Shown piece by piece: positions 33,495-48,400 of a stretch of 64,000 nucleotides of DNA (the first letter of the stretch is position 1; each line of letters begins with the position of its first letter). The position numbers were made by a program, and so were the translations under genes. The stretch covers positions 1,485,001 to 1,549,000 of the forward strand of contig NZ_QUQO01000001.1 in the NCBI RefSeq assembly GCF_003399445.1, in the 5' to 3' direction. The stretch is from Parvularcula marina (lineage in GTDB: Bacteria; Pseudomonadota; Alphaproteobacteria; Caulobacterales; Parvularculaceae). A model generated the notes under the pieces. The model did not search any database and was not told where the DNA came from. It saw nothing but the letters and a program-made list of their open reading frames with translations.

Positions 33495-36400
33495 CTATCC
33501 AGTGAACACAGTGAGTTCCGCGATGGGATTACTCATGGCATCCGTAAACGTATAAACAGTTTCCGTCCCGCTCACGACATCGGTCGTATAAGTGCCGGTC
33601 AGGTTCAGCGTGTCATCGCCGTCGATATAGAGGGTGAGCTCATTATCGGCATCCGTCATCGCCTGTACCGCGGCAGCGTTCAGATCAATCGTCGCGCTGA
33701 CACCCGCGCCGGTGAAGTCGATCACCTCGACATCATGCAGGGTACTGAAAAGATCTGCTGCGTTGAAGCCGCCACCACTGGTGTCGGAAACATTGACCCT
33801 GTCATCGCCTGTGCCCCCATCGATGATGGAGGAAAGGTCGATCAGATCCTCATCGAGATTGAAGGTATCATTACCTGCACCGCCACTGAGCGTGTCGGCA
33901 CCGCCACCGCCTTCCAGCGTGTCATTGCCGTCCCCGCCGTCGATGACGTTGTCGCCAGAATCGCCGGTGATATCGTCATCCGAGCCCGAGCCCGTGACAT
34001 TCTCAATGCTGGTGTAGCTGTCGCCTGCTGCATCACCGCCTGTGCCGCCGCTCGCCAGCGAAAGCGTCACGCCAGAGGCTGAGCCGCTGTAATCAACTTC
34101 GTCCGTACCGCCATCACCCTGAAGGTCATCAGCGCCGGCCCCGCCGAGGAAGAGATCATCATCGGCGCCGCCGATCAGCGTATCATCGCCCGTCCCGCCA
34201 TCAAGTGTGTCGGATCCGCTGCCGCCTTCGAGACGGTTAGCATTGCCATCACCTGTCAGGCTGTCTGCCGCGGCCGTGCCTGTCGCATTCTGGATACCGG
34301 ACAGGCTGTCCGACCCCAGCGAAGCACCTGTCGCTGTCCCGGCCGCGAGATTGAGGACGACCCCACCGCCGATTGCGGCATAGCTGACGCTATTGGTCCC
34401 TGTACCGCCGACCAGCGTGTCATTGCCAGCACTGCCGATGAACTCATCATCGCCGCCAGCCCCATCAAGGCGGTTGGCGCCTGTATCACCCGTCAGGGTA
34501 TCACCCTGCGCCGAGCCGATGACGTTCTCGATAGAGTTGAGGACATCGCCTGCAGCGTCTCCGCCGGACGTGGTTCCAGCCCCAAGGTCGATATTGACGG
34601 CGGCAGAACCCGTATAATCTGCCGTGTCCTGACCAGCGCCGCCGGTCAGCGTATCAGCGCCTGCGCCGCCATTGAGCGTATCGTCGCCACCTGCACCGTC
34701 GAGCACATTGTCCCCGGCATCGCCGGTGATATCGTCAGCGGAGCCTGAGCCCGTGACATTCTCAATGCTGGTGTAGCTATCGCCAGCCGCATCGCCGCCC
34801 GTGCCGCCGGTTGAGAGTGAGAGCGTCACGCCAGAAGCCGAGCCGCTATAATCAACTTCGTCCGTACCGCCATCACCCTGAAGGTCATCAGCGCCAGCGC
34901 CGCTGATGAAGACATCATCATCAGCCCCGCCAACAAGCGTGTCATCGCCCGCCCCGCCATCAAGTGTGTCGGCGCCGCTACCGCCTTCCAGACGGTTGGC
35001 AACCCCGTCGCCAGTCAGGCTGTCTGCCTGCGCAGAGCCGATAACATTCTCAATGCTGCTATAAGTATCGCCAGCGGCGTCACCTGCCGTGCCGCCACTC
35101 GCCAGTGACAAGGTCACGCCAGAAGCTGCACCGCTGTAATCGACTTCATCCGTACCGCCATCACCCTGATGATCGTCAGCCCCCGCACCGCCGATGAAGA
35201 CATCATCGCCAGTGCCGCCCACCAGCGTATCGTCGCCAGCCCCACCATCGAGTGTGTCCGCGCCGCCCGCGCCATCGAGGCGGTTCGCCGTGCCGTCGCC
35301 CGTCAGAACATCGCCTTGCGCCGAGCCGATCAGATTTTCGATTGAGTTGAGGACATCGCCTGCAGCGTCCCCGCCAGACGCCGTCCCGGCGCCCAGATTG
35401 ATCGTGACGGCGGCAGAACCCGTATAATCTGCCGTGTCCTGACCAGCACCGCCGGTCAGCGTATCAGCGCCCGCGCCGCCATTGAGCGTATCGTCGCCAC
35501 CTGCGCCGTCGAGTACATTGTTCCCGGCATCGCCGGTGATATCGTCATCCGAGCCCGAGCCCGTGACATTCTCAATGCTGGTGTAGCTGTCGCCTGCTGC
35601 ATCACCGCCTGTGCCGCCGCTCGCCAGCGAAAGCGTCACGCCAGAGGCTGAGCCGCTGTAATCAACTTCGTCCGTACCGCCATCACCCTGAAGGTCATCA
35701 GCGCCGGCCCCGCCGAGGAAGAGATCATCATCGGCGCCGCCGATCAGCGTATCATCGCCCGTCCCGCCATCAAGTGTGTCGGATCCGCTGCCGCCTTCGA
35801 GACGGTTAGCATTGCCATCACCTGTCAGGCTGTCTGCCGCGGCCGTGCCTGTCGCATTCTGGATACCGGACAGGCTGTCCGACCCCAGCGAAGCACCTGT
35901 CGCTGTCCCGGCCGCGAGATTGAGGACGACCCCACCGCCGATTGCGGCATAGCTGACGCTATTGGTCCCTGTACCGCCGACCAGCGTGTCATTGCCAGCA
36001 CTGCCGATGAACTCATCATCGCCGCCAGCCCCATCAAGGCGGTTGGCGCCTGTATCACCCGTCAGGGTATCACCCTGCGCCGAGCCGATGACGTTCTCGA
36101 TAGAGTTGAGGACATCGCCTGCAGCGTCTCCGCCGGACGTGGTTCCAGCCCCAAGGTCGATATTGACGGCGGCAGAACCCGTATAATCTGCCGTGTCCTG
36201 ACCAGCGCCGCCGGTCAGCGTATCAGCGCCTGCGCCGCCATTGAGCGTATCGTCGCCACCTGCACCGTCGAGCACATTGTCCCCGGCATCGCCGGTGATA
36301 TCGTCAGCGGAGCCTGAGCCCGTGACATTCTCAATGCTGGTATAGCTGTCGCCAGCTGCATCGCCGCCCGTACCGCCGCTTGCCAGCGACAGCGTCACGC

Positions 36401-39400
36401 CTGAGGCCGAGCCGCTATAATCGACTTCGTCCGTACCGCCATCACCCTGAAGGTCATCAGCGCCAGCCCCGCCGAGGAAGAGATCATCATCAGCCCCGCC
36501 AATCAGCGTGTCATCGCCCACACCACCATCAAGCGTGTCCGCGCCGCCTGCCCCATCGAGGCGGTTAGCAACCCCGTCGCCAGTCAGAACATCGCCTTGT
36601 GCTGAACCGATCAGATTTTCGATTGAGTTGAGGACATCGCCTGCTGCATCACCGCCGGACGCCGTCCCAGCGCCCAGATTGATCGTGACGGCGGCAGAGC
36701 CGGTGTAATCTGCCGTATCCTGACCAGCACCGCCAGTCAGCGTATCCGCGCCTGCACCGCCAGTGAGTGTGTCGTTGCCACCTGCACCGTCGAGGACGTT
36801 GTCCCCGCCATCGCCGGTCAAATCATCATTCGAGCTCGACCCTGTCACATTCTCAATGCCGCTGAAGACATCGCCCGCCGCGTGGCCACCGGAAGCTGCA
36901 TTCGTACCCAGATTAATCGTCACGCCGGAGGAGGAACCGGTATAGTCGATCGTATCGAGCCCGCCACCGCCCGTTAGCGTGTCCGCACCGCTGCCGCCGA
37001 CCAGCGTGTCATTGTCATTGCCGCCATCAAGGCTGTCATTGCCGTCCGCGCCTTCAAGCCGGTCAGCGCCTGCGCCGCCTTCGAGCGTTTCAGCAACGCC
37101 GACGCCGATGATGGTGTCGGCAAAATCGCTGCCGATGACGTGCTCGACGCCGGAGACGGATTCGCCTTCTGCAAACCCGCCGGAGCCAGCCGTGCCATCG
37201 AGCGTCAGGATGATGCCGTCATCAGATCCCGCATAGGTAAGCTGATCCGTACCGCTGCCGCCGATGATCGTGTCTGCGCCTTGCGATGCCGTGATCGTGT
37301 CATTGCCGCCACCAGCTTCGATGCGGTTATCCGCAGAACTGCCTGCGATGGTGTCCGCATTGGCGGTTGCTATGACGCTCTCGATACTGATGAGCGTATC
37401 GCCCGTTCCATCGCCGCCCGTCACGGTCTGGGCGGCAAGATCGATATTGATCGCCAGCGAGCCGGTGTAGTCTGCCGTATCTGTCCCGATACCGCCGTCA
37501 AGGACATCCGCCCCGGCCCCGCCGCGCAGGATGTCATTGCCCGACCCGCCGGTCAGGGTGTTGACCATCGCATCGCCGGTCAGCGTGTCATTATAGGATG
37601 AGCCCAGAATATTCTCGATACTGACATAGGTGTCGCCACTGGCTTCGCCCGCGGAGCCTGTGCCTGCGCTGAGGTCGGCTGCAACCGCACTCAGGGCGGC
37701 AGAGAAATCGAGAAGGTCCGTGCCGTCGCCACCGATCAGGTGGTCCGCATTGATCCCGCCTGCCAGCGTGTCATCACCATCGCCGCCATCGAGCGTTTCC
37801 GCGAGAGTGCCGCCCACCAGCCGGTCATTGAAATCGCCTGCGATGACATGCTCAATGCCCGAAAGCTGGTCGCCCTGTGCCAGGCTGCCCGTCGAGGCGC
37901 CCCCTGTCAGAAGGATCGTCATCGCCCCGCCGGCTGCGGAGTAATCGACGACATCCGTGCCGCTGCCGCCGATGATCGTGTCCGCACCGAGCGATGCAAT
38001 AACCGTGTCGTCGCCATTGAGCAGGTCGAAACTGTTGGCGCTGTCACTGCCGGTGATGCTATCCGCGCTGTCCGACCCGATGATGTTTTCGATCGAGGTC
38101 AGCGTGTCGCCTGCGGCATCGCCACCCGCGGCGGTGCCGAGCGCAAGGTCAATCGTGACCCCTGCGGCAGAAGCGCTGTAATCGACCGTATCGGTTCCGG
38201 TACCGCCATCAATATCGTCCGTGCCCGCACCGCCGATGATGACGTCATTGTCGGCTCCACCGACAAGCTGGTTCGTCCCGGCGCCACCGATCAGCGTGTC
38301 GTCGCCCGACCCGCCATCAAGCGTGTCATTGTCATCGCCGCCATCGAGATTATCCCGGCCCGCGCTGCCGCGCAGCGAGTCCGCGCCGATGCCGCCGCGG
38401 ACGGTGTCATCATCACTGCCGCCATCGATCGTGTCATCCCCGGCATTGCCGTCGAGGACGTCCGAACTGCTCTGCCCGTCGATCGAGTCATTGCCGTCAT
38501 TCCCCTCGACCGTATCCTGACCGTCACCGGCAAAGATCACGTTGTCGAGCGTGTCGCCGACAATTGAGTCATCGAAATCGGTACCTCGGACATTCTCGAT
38601 ACTGATGAGAGAGATCGTATTACCACCGCTGCTCGCCTGCCCCAGCAGAAGATCAACCGTCGCCCCGGCCGACGCATCACTGATATCGAGGAGGTCGATG
38701 CCGCCCTCACCATCCAGTGTGTCTTCCGCAGCGGTGAACTGGCCGCCGAGTGTGTCGTTGCCGTCGCCGGCCTCAATCAGGTTAGCGCCTGCGTCACCGG
38801 TGAGATCATCATCATGTGCAGAGCCGATGATGCTCTCGACTTCCGTGACCGTATCACCTGCGGCATCGCCCAGCAGGAACAGGCTGAGGCTGAGATTGAC
38901 CAGCACCCCCGTCGCCGAAGAGGAATAGGAAATCGTGTCCGTCCCGTTGCCGCCTGAGATGACATCCGCACCGAGATTGCCTTCGAGCAAGTCATCGCCC
39001 TCGCCGCCAGCAAGCGTTTCGGAGATGTCTCCGCCGATCAGCGTATCCGCAAATGCCGAGCCGATGATGTGCTCGAGATTGGCGTATGTGTCGCCTTCGG
39101 CATGTCCGCCAACACCCGTTCCGGTCAGCAGATTGACGTTGACGCCGGTGGAACCGGAGAAATCGAGAATATCGACATCCGCGCCGCCATCGATATCATC
39201 GGCGCCGGCATCACTCAGTATAAGATCTTCCTCGTCACCGCCGGAGATCGTGTCATCCCCGTCACCGCCGGTCAGCGTATCTTCGCCGTCATCGCCGGTG
39301 ATGACGTCATTGTCCGCACCGCCATCAATATTGTCGTGGCCTGTGCCGCCGTCGAGGGCGTCATCCCCGGCCTGGCCCAGAAGGACGTCATTGCTTGTCC

Positions 39401-42400
39401 CGCCCGAGATTGTATCATTCCCGGCACCACCATCGAGAACGTCATTCTCGCTGTCACCGAAGATCCGGTCGTCACCATCATCACCAAAGATGCTGTCCTG
39501 ACCACTTGAGCCGCGCAAGATATCGTCCTCGCCGCCGCCCCGGATCGTATCCGCGCCGCCATGCCCCTGTATTTCATTGGCATTGTCGTCACCGATCAGG
39601 CTGTCACTGCCATTTGTGGCGCTGATATTCTCAATATCCGTATAGGTATCGCCCTGCGCATGGTTGCCGAGACCCGTCCCGGTCGTCAGGTCAATCGTGA
39701 TCGCGCCGCCATCAAAGGTGATCCAGTCGATCCCATCGCCACCGTCAATATTATCCGCTCCCGAACCAGCATTGATGGTGTCGTTTCCGGTTCCGGCATC
39801 GATTTCGTCAGCACCACCCCCACTGCTGATGATATCATTCCCGCTGCCGCCGATCAGGGTTTCATCCGCTGAGCCAGAGTAAAGCGCATCGTTGAAATTT
39901 GTGCCGATGACGTGCTCGACTTCGAGGATCAGGTCGCCCTCTGCATCTCCGCCCTGACTGAAGCCAAGACCGAGGCGCACCGTGACACCTTGCGTGGATG
40001 CTGAGTAATCGACAACGTCGATGCCGTTGCCGCCTTCGATGCGGTCCGCGCCTGCGCCTCCAACAAGCGTGTCGTTGCCGTCACCGCCATAAAGCTCATC
40101 GTCGCCATCATCGCCGGAGATCTCGTCGTCGCCCTGCTCGCCACGAAGGATGTTGTTTTGGGCATCGCCAAACAGGAGGTCGTTGAAAAGCGACCCCGTC
40201 AGGTTTTCGATATCGATATAGACATCACCCAACGCATCATTGGTATTGATCGCCGCATTGGCAAGGCTGGCTGTCACGCCTACGGATGAGTTGATATAGG
40301 AGGCGATATCCGTGCCCGCTCCGCCGTCAAGTGTATCGGCGCCGCCACGTCCCTCGAGCGTATCATTGCCGGAATCGCCCTGGAATTCGTTGTCGAGCGC
40401 ATCACCAATGAGAGAGTCACCAAACGCCGTACCGAGAATATTCTCGACATTGAGGATGACATCACCCGCTGCATCACCTGCTCCGCCGACATTGATCGAG
40501 AGGTCCACGACAACCCCGAAGGCCGACGCGCTGTAATCGAGCCAGTCGATGCCATCGCCGCCATCCAGTGTATCGATGCCGGAGAGCCCAGCCAGGGTGT
40601 CGTTACCGTCAAAGCCGTAAAGCTCATTCTGGCCGGAGTTACCGGTCAGAACGTCATCGCCACTGCCTGCGCGCACGATTTCAATCGAGACATATGTGTC
40701 ACCCTCGGCCGTGCCGCCCGTACTGGTCCCGCCAAGGTCAACAATCAGATCTTCCGTATCTGCACTATAATCTGCGACATCGCGGCCTGTCCCGCCATTG
40801 AGAACATCCGCGCCCAGACCGCTGAGGATGGTGTCATCATCCTCGCCGCCAAAGATTGTGTCGTCTCCGTCGCCCGCGTCGATCAGATCCGCGCCGTCAT
40901 TGCCGAGCAGGCTGTCATTCCCGCCATCGCCATAGAGGGTGTCATCATCCTCACCGCCATCAAGCGTATCCGCACTTGTGCCGCCCTGCAGCGTGTCACT
41001 ACCCGCGAGACCCGAGATAACGGAGCCTGTATTGCTCGCCGTAATCTGATCATCAAAGCCCGAGCCCTGCACCTGCTCAAACCCTGAAACCGTGTCACCG
41101 GCGGCATCCCCGCCTGTGCCGAGCCCCGTTTCGAGTGAGAGGATGACGCCTGAACCGGCATTGAAATACGAAAGAAGATCCGTTCCCAGACCACCGATCA
41201 GGTTATCCGCGCCTGCTCCGCCCTCGATCGTGTCATTGCCGTCCCCGCCGTCAATGATGTTGACGGCACCGTCACCGGTCAAGTTGTCGCCAAATGCCGA
41301 CCCCATGACATTTTCGATTTCGATCAGCACGTCATTGGCTGCATCGCCGCCAAAATGAACGCCGGTCAACAGGTTGATCGTCACGGCAGAGGCCGAAAGC
41401 TCATAGGTCGCGGTATCGATACCGTCGCCGCCCGTCAGCGTATCTGCGCCCGCGCCGCCTTGAAGCGTGTCATCGCCCGTGCCGCCGGTCAGGGCGTTGG
41501 CATTGGTGTCACCGGTCAAGCGGTCCGCAAACGCACTGCCCGTCACATATTCAATACCGGAGATATCATCGCCATCGGCATCGCCGCCGGTATTGATGTT
41601 CGTTGCAAGATTGACGGTGACCCCAAGGGCCGAGCCAGAATAATCAACAAGGTCCGTACTCGATGCACCGCCATCAAGCGTATCAGTCCCCAGACTGCCA
41701 TGCAGCGTGTCGGAACCATTCCCGCCTTCCATGAGGTCTGCTGCCGCACCGCCATAGAGAATGTCTGCCCCAAGATTACCGCGCAGCGTGCTGCCCGTAT
41801 CGGCGGCAGCCAGCGTGTCATCAAGTGACGAGCCGGAAAGTACTTCAAAACCGGAGATGACATCGCCTGTTGCGTGGCCACCTGTCGCCGTCCCCGCCTG
41901 AAGATCGACATCAACCCCAGAGGTCGAATTGGCATAGACAAGCGTGTCTTCACCGAGGCCACCGACAAGCGTATCCGCGCCTGCGCCGCCTTCGACGAGG
42001 TCATCGCCCTGCCCGCCGACAAGGTTGTTGCCGAGACTGTCCCCAGTCAGACTATCATCGAAGTCAGAGCCGATGATGTTCTCGATTCCTTCGAGGGTGT
42101 CGCCATCCGCATCACCGCCAACACCAAGATTGCCGACAAAGAGCTGGACATCGACACCCAAGGCGGATGCCGAATAATCGGCCGTATCAAAACCGGCGCC
42201 ACCAATCAGGGTGTCGGCACCCGCAAGACCGATCAGTGTGTCATTGCCTTCACTGCCGTCAATCCGGTTCGCCTGCGCATCGCCCGTCAGGCCATCCGCA
42301 AAGAGGCTGCCGGTGATATTCTGGATATTGAGGAGCGAGTCTCCGTCCGCATCGGCCCCTGAGTGAGTATTCGCACTCAGATTGATCGTTACCGCGCCGC

Positions 42401-45400
42401 CGGAAGCGGAATAGGACGCCGTATTGATGCCCGCCCCGCCCTCAAGGATGTCCGCGCCTGCGCCGCCTTCGAGCGTGTCCGCGCCATCGCCCCCGTCGAG
42501 CGTGTCATCGCCTGCGTCACCGAGAATGGAATCATTGCCCGCCCCGCCTTCGAGGAGGTTTTCGACGGTGGAGCCTTCTAGTGTGTCGTTGCCGGACGAT
42601 CCTCGGATATTCTCGATCTCGATCAGGACATCGCCCGCCGCATCGCCGCCAATTCCGCCACCCGTCAGCAGGCTGACAGAGACGGGTGCGCTCGATGCGC
42701 TATAATCAACAAGGTCGATGCCGGCCCCGCCTGTCAGAGTATCCGCCCCGCCAAGCCCGATCAGCGTATCATCGCCCCCCTGCCCGGAGAGCGCATTGCT
42801 TCCCACATTCCCGGTCAGAAGATCATTGAAGGCCGAACCCAGAACATCTTCGATGTCGATGAGGACATCGCCCTGCGCATGACCACCCGAAGCGGTTCCT
42901 GCCTGCAGATTGATGATCACCGCCTGATCGGAGTTCGTGTAATCGACACGGTCCGTACCGCTGCCGCCATCCAGCGTGTCCGCGCCAACGCCGCCCGCCA
43001 GCGTGTCATTGCCGCCGCGACCGCGCAGCTCATTGCCCAGCGCATCGCCGATCAGAAGGTCATCGACAGATGTACCGTACACCCCTTCAATGCCAGTCAG
43101 CACATCCCCGGCGGCATCGCCGCCCGTGACTGCGCCCGGATTGGACAGATCGACGACAACACCGGCAATCGAATTGCCATAGTCAGCAATATCGAACCCA
43201 AGACCACCCTGAAGGATATCGCCGCCTGTGCCGCCGACCAGCGTGTCATCCCCGTCTCCGGCATCAAGGATATCGTCCGCCCCGAGACCTTCGAGCGAAT
43301 CATCGCCGCCGCCGCCCGTCAGGATGTTGATGGCATCAGAGCCGCGCAGGTGATCATCGCCCGTCAGTGAGCCAATGATATTCTCGACATTGGAGACGAA
43401 ATCTCCCTCTGCATCACCGCCCGAGCCAAGACCGACTGTCAGGAACAGGTTGACCCCATCCACCGACTGAGAATAATCGACCGTGTCCGTACCGGTGCCG
43501 CCGTCGATGATGTCCGCATCCGCCCCGCCCGAGAGCGTGTCATTGCCAGCATCGCCCAGAAGGGTGTCGCTGCCCGCACGACCAACAAGGCTGTCCTGCC
43601 CGCCCGCACCGGACAGCACATTGGCGCCGATATCGCCAAACAGGATATCGTCACTTGCGGAGCCCGACAGGTTTTCAATCGCAGTCAGGACATCGCCCTC
43701 GGCATCCCCGCCGCTGGCTGTCCCCGCCTCAAGATCGATAATAACGCCAGAGGCTGAATTCGTATAAAGCGCCGTATCCGAACCAACCCCGCCGTCGAGT
43801 GTGTCGGCACCTGCGCCACCTTCGAGCGAGTCATTACCCTGACCACCGATCAACTGGTCATCGCCGCCGCCGCCGGTCAGGAGGTCATTCCCAATCCCGC
43901 CTGTGATGATATTGGCTGCCGTGTCGCCTGTCAGCGTGTCGGCATGGTTCGAGCCAATGATATCTTCGATGCCGGTCAGCGTGTCGCCATTGGCGTCCCC
44001 GCTTGCCCCCTGCCCAAGCGCCAGATCGACGGATACCGCAACGCCTGATGCGCTATAGTCGGCTACGTCCTGACCCGCCCCGCCACTGAGCAAGTCTGAG
44101 CCTGCGCCACCCGCGAGTGTGTCGTCTCCGCCGCCGCCTTCAAGTGTGTTCGCGCCCGTGTCGCCAGTGATCGAGTCGTCAAAATCGCTGCCGGTGACGT
44201 TCTGTATATCGACATATTGGTCGCCAGCCGCTTCGCCTGCGAGCCCTTGTCCAAGCTGAAGATTGATGATGATGCCGCCAAGCGCCGTCGCAAAGGAAAT
44301 CGTATTGATGCCAGTGCCGCCAAGGATACGGTCTGCACCAAGCCCGCCGATCAGCGTGTCGTCGCCGCTGTCACCCTGAAGGGTGTCATCCCCCTCAGCG
44401 CCATCAAGAATATCCGTACCCGCAGCACCAGAAAGAATATTCGCATTTACATCGCCGGTGATGACGTCATCGCCATTCGAGCCGATAATGTCTTCGATCG
44501 AAATGAAGCTGTCGCCTGCAGCATCGCCGCCGCTGCCCGTTCCGGTGCCAAGATCGATCGTAACTGGTGAGGCTGAAAGCCGGTAATCCGCAACATCCCG
44601 GCCCGTGCCGCCATCAAGGACATCGCCGCCTGTTCCGCCAACCAGCGTGTCGTCATTTTCACCGCCAAGCAGTGTGTCGTTGCCGGCGTCCCCGACCAGG
44701 CTGTCATCACCTGCGCCTGAGGACAGAAGGTTTGCGGCGCTGTCGCCCGTGATTGTGTCATCACCGCTCCCGGTAATGACGTTTTCGATACCCGTCAGGC
44801 TGTCGCTGCCGATATCGGCGCCATTTGCGGAATCACTGTTGAGATCGACCGTGACAGAATTCGTCGCTTCGCTGAAATCTGCCGTGTCGCGTCCAGCGCC
44901 ACCATCCAGCGTGTCATTGCCCGCAAGACCCGAAAGCGTGTCATCCCCACCATTGCCGAGAAGATGGTTCGCGCCCGCGTCCCCGGTCAAGTCATCCGCC
45001 CCCGCAGAGCCCGAGATATTCTCGATGCCGGTGAGTGTATCGCCCGCGGCATCCCCGCCAGCGGTAGCGCCGGTGGAGAGATCAATAGTGACGGCCCCCG
45101 AAGACGTCTCGTAGCTGACCCAGTCGATATCCGCGCCGCCATCGATTGAATCCGCGCCAGCGCCGCCTGCGAGCGTGTCATTGCCCTCTTCGCCCTCAAG
45201 CGTGTCATCCCCTGCACTGGCTGCGATAGAGTCGTTGCCAAGTGCGCCAGAAAGCTGGTTAGCAAAGCCGTTGCCTGTCAGCGTATCATCATGATCAGAG
45301 CCAAGAACATTCTCGACATCCGTGATGACATCGCCTTGCGCATGGCCACCAATGCCGATCCCGCTGGCGAGATTGACATTCACGCCTGCGTCAGAGGCAT

Positions 45401-48400
45401 TGTAATCGATCGTATCCGTCCCAACGCCGCCATCCAGCGTGTCACCGCCGGCCAACCCCTGGAAGAGGTCGTCCCCAAGGCTGCCATAGAGGGCGTTCGC
45501 CCCGCTATTCCCGATCAGCGTATCATCTCCGTCGGAACCGATGATCCCCTCAATACTGATGAGGACATCGCCGTCGGCATCGCCGCCAAAATAGATCCCG
45601 TTCTGAAGATCGATACTGACCGCCTGCGCGGACTGGGAATAGTCAGCGATATCAGCCTGCGCCCCGCCATCAAGCGTGTCGGCACCGACACCGCCCGCCA
45701 GCGTGTCCGAGCCATCGCGGCCCTCAAGCAGGTTATCCGCGTCATCCCCTGTCAGCCTGTCCGCAAAGCTTGAGCCTTCAAGGTTCTCGATATCAATCAG
45801 GATATCGCCAACCGCATCCCCGCCGCTGCCGGTACCGGTTGAGAGATCAACCGTGACGGCTTCGAGTGAAAGCGCGTAGCTGACAACGTCCGTCCCCGTT
45901 CCACCTTCAAGGCGGTCGGCGCCTGCATTCCCAATCAGGCTGTCGTCGCCGTCTTCGCCGTAAAGCGTGTCATCGCCAAGACCGCCCGTCAGAGTGTCAT
46001 TGCCCGTGCCGCCAGCAAACGTATTGGCAACGGCGTTCCCCGTCAGACTGTCATTAAAGGCGCTGCCGATAATGTTTTCGATACTGACGAATGTATCGCC
46101 CGCCGCATCCCCGCCGGATGCGGAGCCTGTGCCAAGGTCAATCGTCACCGCAGCAGCGGATTCAGAGTAGTCCGCCGTATCGGTCCCGGCCCCGCCATCA
46201 AGCGTATCTGCGCCTGCGCGCCCTGCAAGCAAATCATTGCCGTCATTGCCGGAGAGGACGTTATTACCCGCATCGCCCGACAGTGTGTCGGCAAAGTTCG
46301 AGCCGTAGATGCCCTCAAACCCGCTGATCGTATCGCCGGTCGCGCTGGCGCCCGACGCCGTGCCCGCGACAAGATCAACCGTCACCCCACCGGACGAGGA
46401 GAGATAAGAGACGATATCGGTTCCGATCCCGCCCGTCAGAAGGTCTGCGCCTTCGCCCCCATCAATCGTGTCGTCCCCGACATCGCCATCCAGCGTATCG
46501 TCCCCACCAAGACCATCAAGGGAGTCATTCCCTTCCAGCCCGAGAAGCTGGTTCGCCCCGCCATCGGCCGTGATGACATCATTGAGGCTAGTGCCATCGA
46601 TATTCTCGATACCGATCAATGTATCGCCTGTGGCATCCCCGCCAAGAGCGACCCCGTCAACGAGACTGATCGTGATCCCTTGCATGGAGGAGCGATAATC
46701 AGCCGTATCGATCCCGGTCCCACCATCGAGAATATCGCCGCCTGCGCCGCCGATCAGACGGTCATTGCCGGACTGGGCGCGCAAGGTATCGCTGCCTTCT
46801 GCGCCAGACAGCGTGTCATCACCGGCCCGCCCATCGAGCAGGTTGGCAAATATATCCCCGGTCAGGGAGTCCCCTGCATCCGACCCCGTCACGTTCTCGA
46901 TGCCTGTTAGGACATCGCCGTCAGCATCGCCGCCCGTGCCGCTACCGGCCGCGAGATCGACACTGACCGCTGCGCCCGAACTCGAATAATCGGCCGTGTC
47001 CGTCCCTGTTCCGCCCTCGAGTGTGTCCGCGCCCTGCCCGCCGATCAGTGTGTCATCGCCACCAAGGCCGCCGATGAAGTTCGCACCCGTATCGCCTGTC
47101 AGGTGGTCATTGAAGATGGAACCGAGCAGGTTCTCGAAATCCGTGAAATTATCGCCCTGCGCATCACCACCGCTGCCCGTTCCCGCGGCGAGTGAGACCG
47201 TGACCCCAGAGACGGAGGACTGATAGGACAGAAGGTCCGTCCCGTCACCGCCATCCATGATGTCGCCACCGCCAGCGCCCTCGATCGTGTCATTGCCGAC
47301 ACCGCCATATAGCTGGTTGATAATGTTATCGCCGACGAGGCTGTCATTCTGGCTGGAACCGATGACATTCTCGACCGCGAAGATGATGTCACCTTCTGCA
47401 TCCCCGCCAAAGCCGAGATTAGAGGCAAGGAAGATCGACACACCACTGACAGAAGCCGAGTAGTCCACCGTATCAACGCCGACACCGCCATCGATCAAGT
47501 CCTGCCCGGCCCCACCGATAATCGTGTCAGAGCCCGATTCACCGTAGACGGAATCATCGCCATCCCGGCCGGTGAGGATATCGTTCCCATCCCCGCCGCG
47601 CAGCAGGTTCGCGCCCGCATCCCCAAGGATCGTATCCGCGCCGCTACTGCCGAAGATGCCTTCGATCTCAATCAGCGTGTCGCCCTCGGCGCTGCCAAAG
47701 AGGAATTGCTGGAGCTGGATGTCGATATAGACCGCCTGCGTACTGTCAGAATAATCGGCAATGTCCGTCCCGGCACCGCCGATGATCTGGTCACCTTCGG
47801 CCCCGCCCTGCAACGTATCATCAAGATCGCCGCCAAGCAGCGTATCGACACCGAAGCCGCCATAGATAAGGTCTGAGCCGCCAGCCCCTTCGAGAAGGTT
47901 GTCATCAAGACTGCCGACGATACGGTCATTGCCGGCTGTACCCAGAACATTTTCGATGGAGATCAGGACATCACCCTGGGCATCCCCGCCGGTGCCAAAT
48001 CCGCCGCCAAGATCAACATCAATTGCCCCCGCAGAGGAGCTGTAATCCGCAAGGTCAATGCCGAAGCCGCCAATGAGCGTATCAGCGCCGGCAAGACCGA
48101 TCAGCGTGTCATCGCCTGCGCCACCATCGAGTTGGTTAGTTGAGACATCGCCCTGCAGCAAGTCACCAAACTCAGAACCGCGCAGATTTTCGATCCCAAT
48201 CAGGACATCGCCCTGAGCCGAACCACCAGTGGCGGTCTGTAGCGTCAGGTCAACATTTACTCCTTGAGCTGAGTTTATATAGGTTGCCGTATCGACCCCG
48301 GCGCCGCCGTCAAGCGTGTCGGCACCGATGCCGCCATCAAGCTCATCCTGATCTGCGCCGCCCCGAAGATAGTCATCGCCATCACCGCCGTCGAGGCTGT

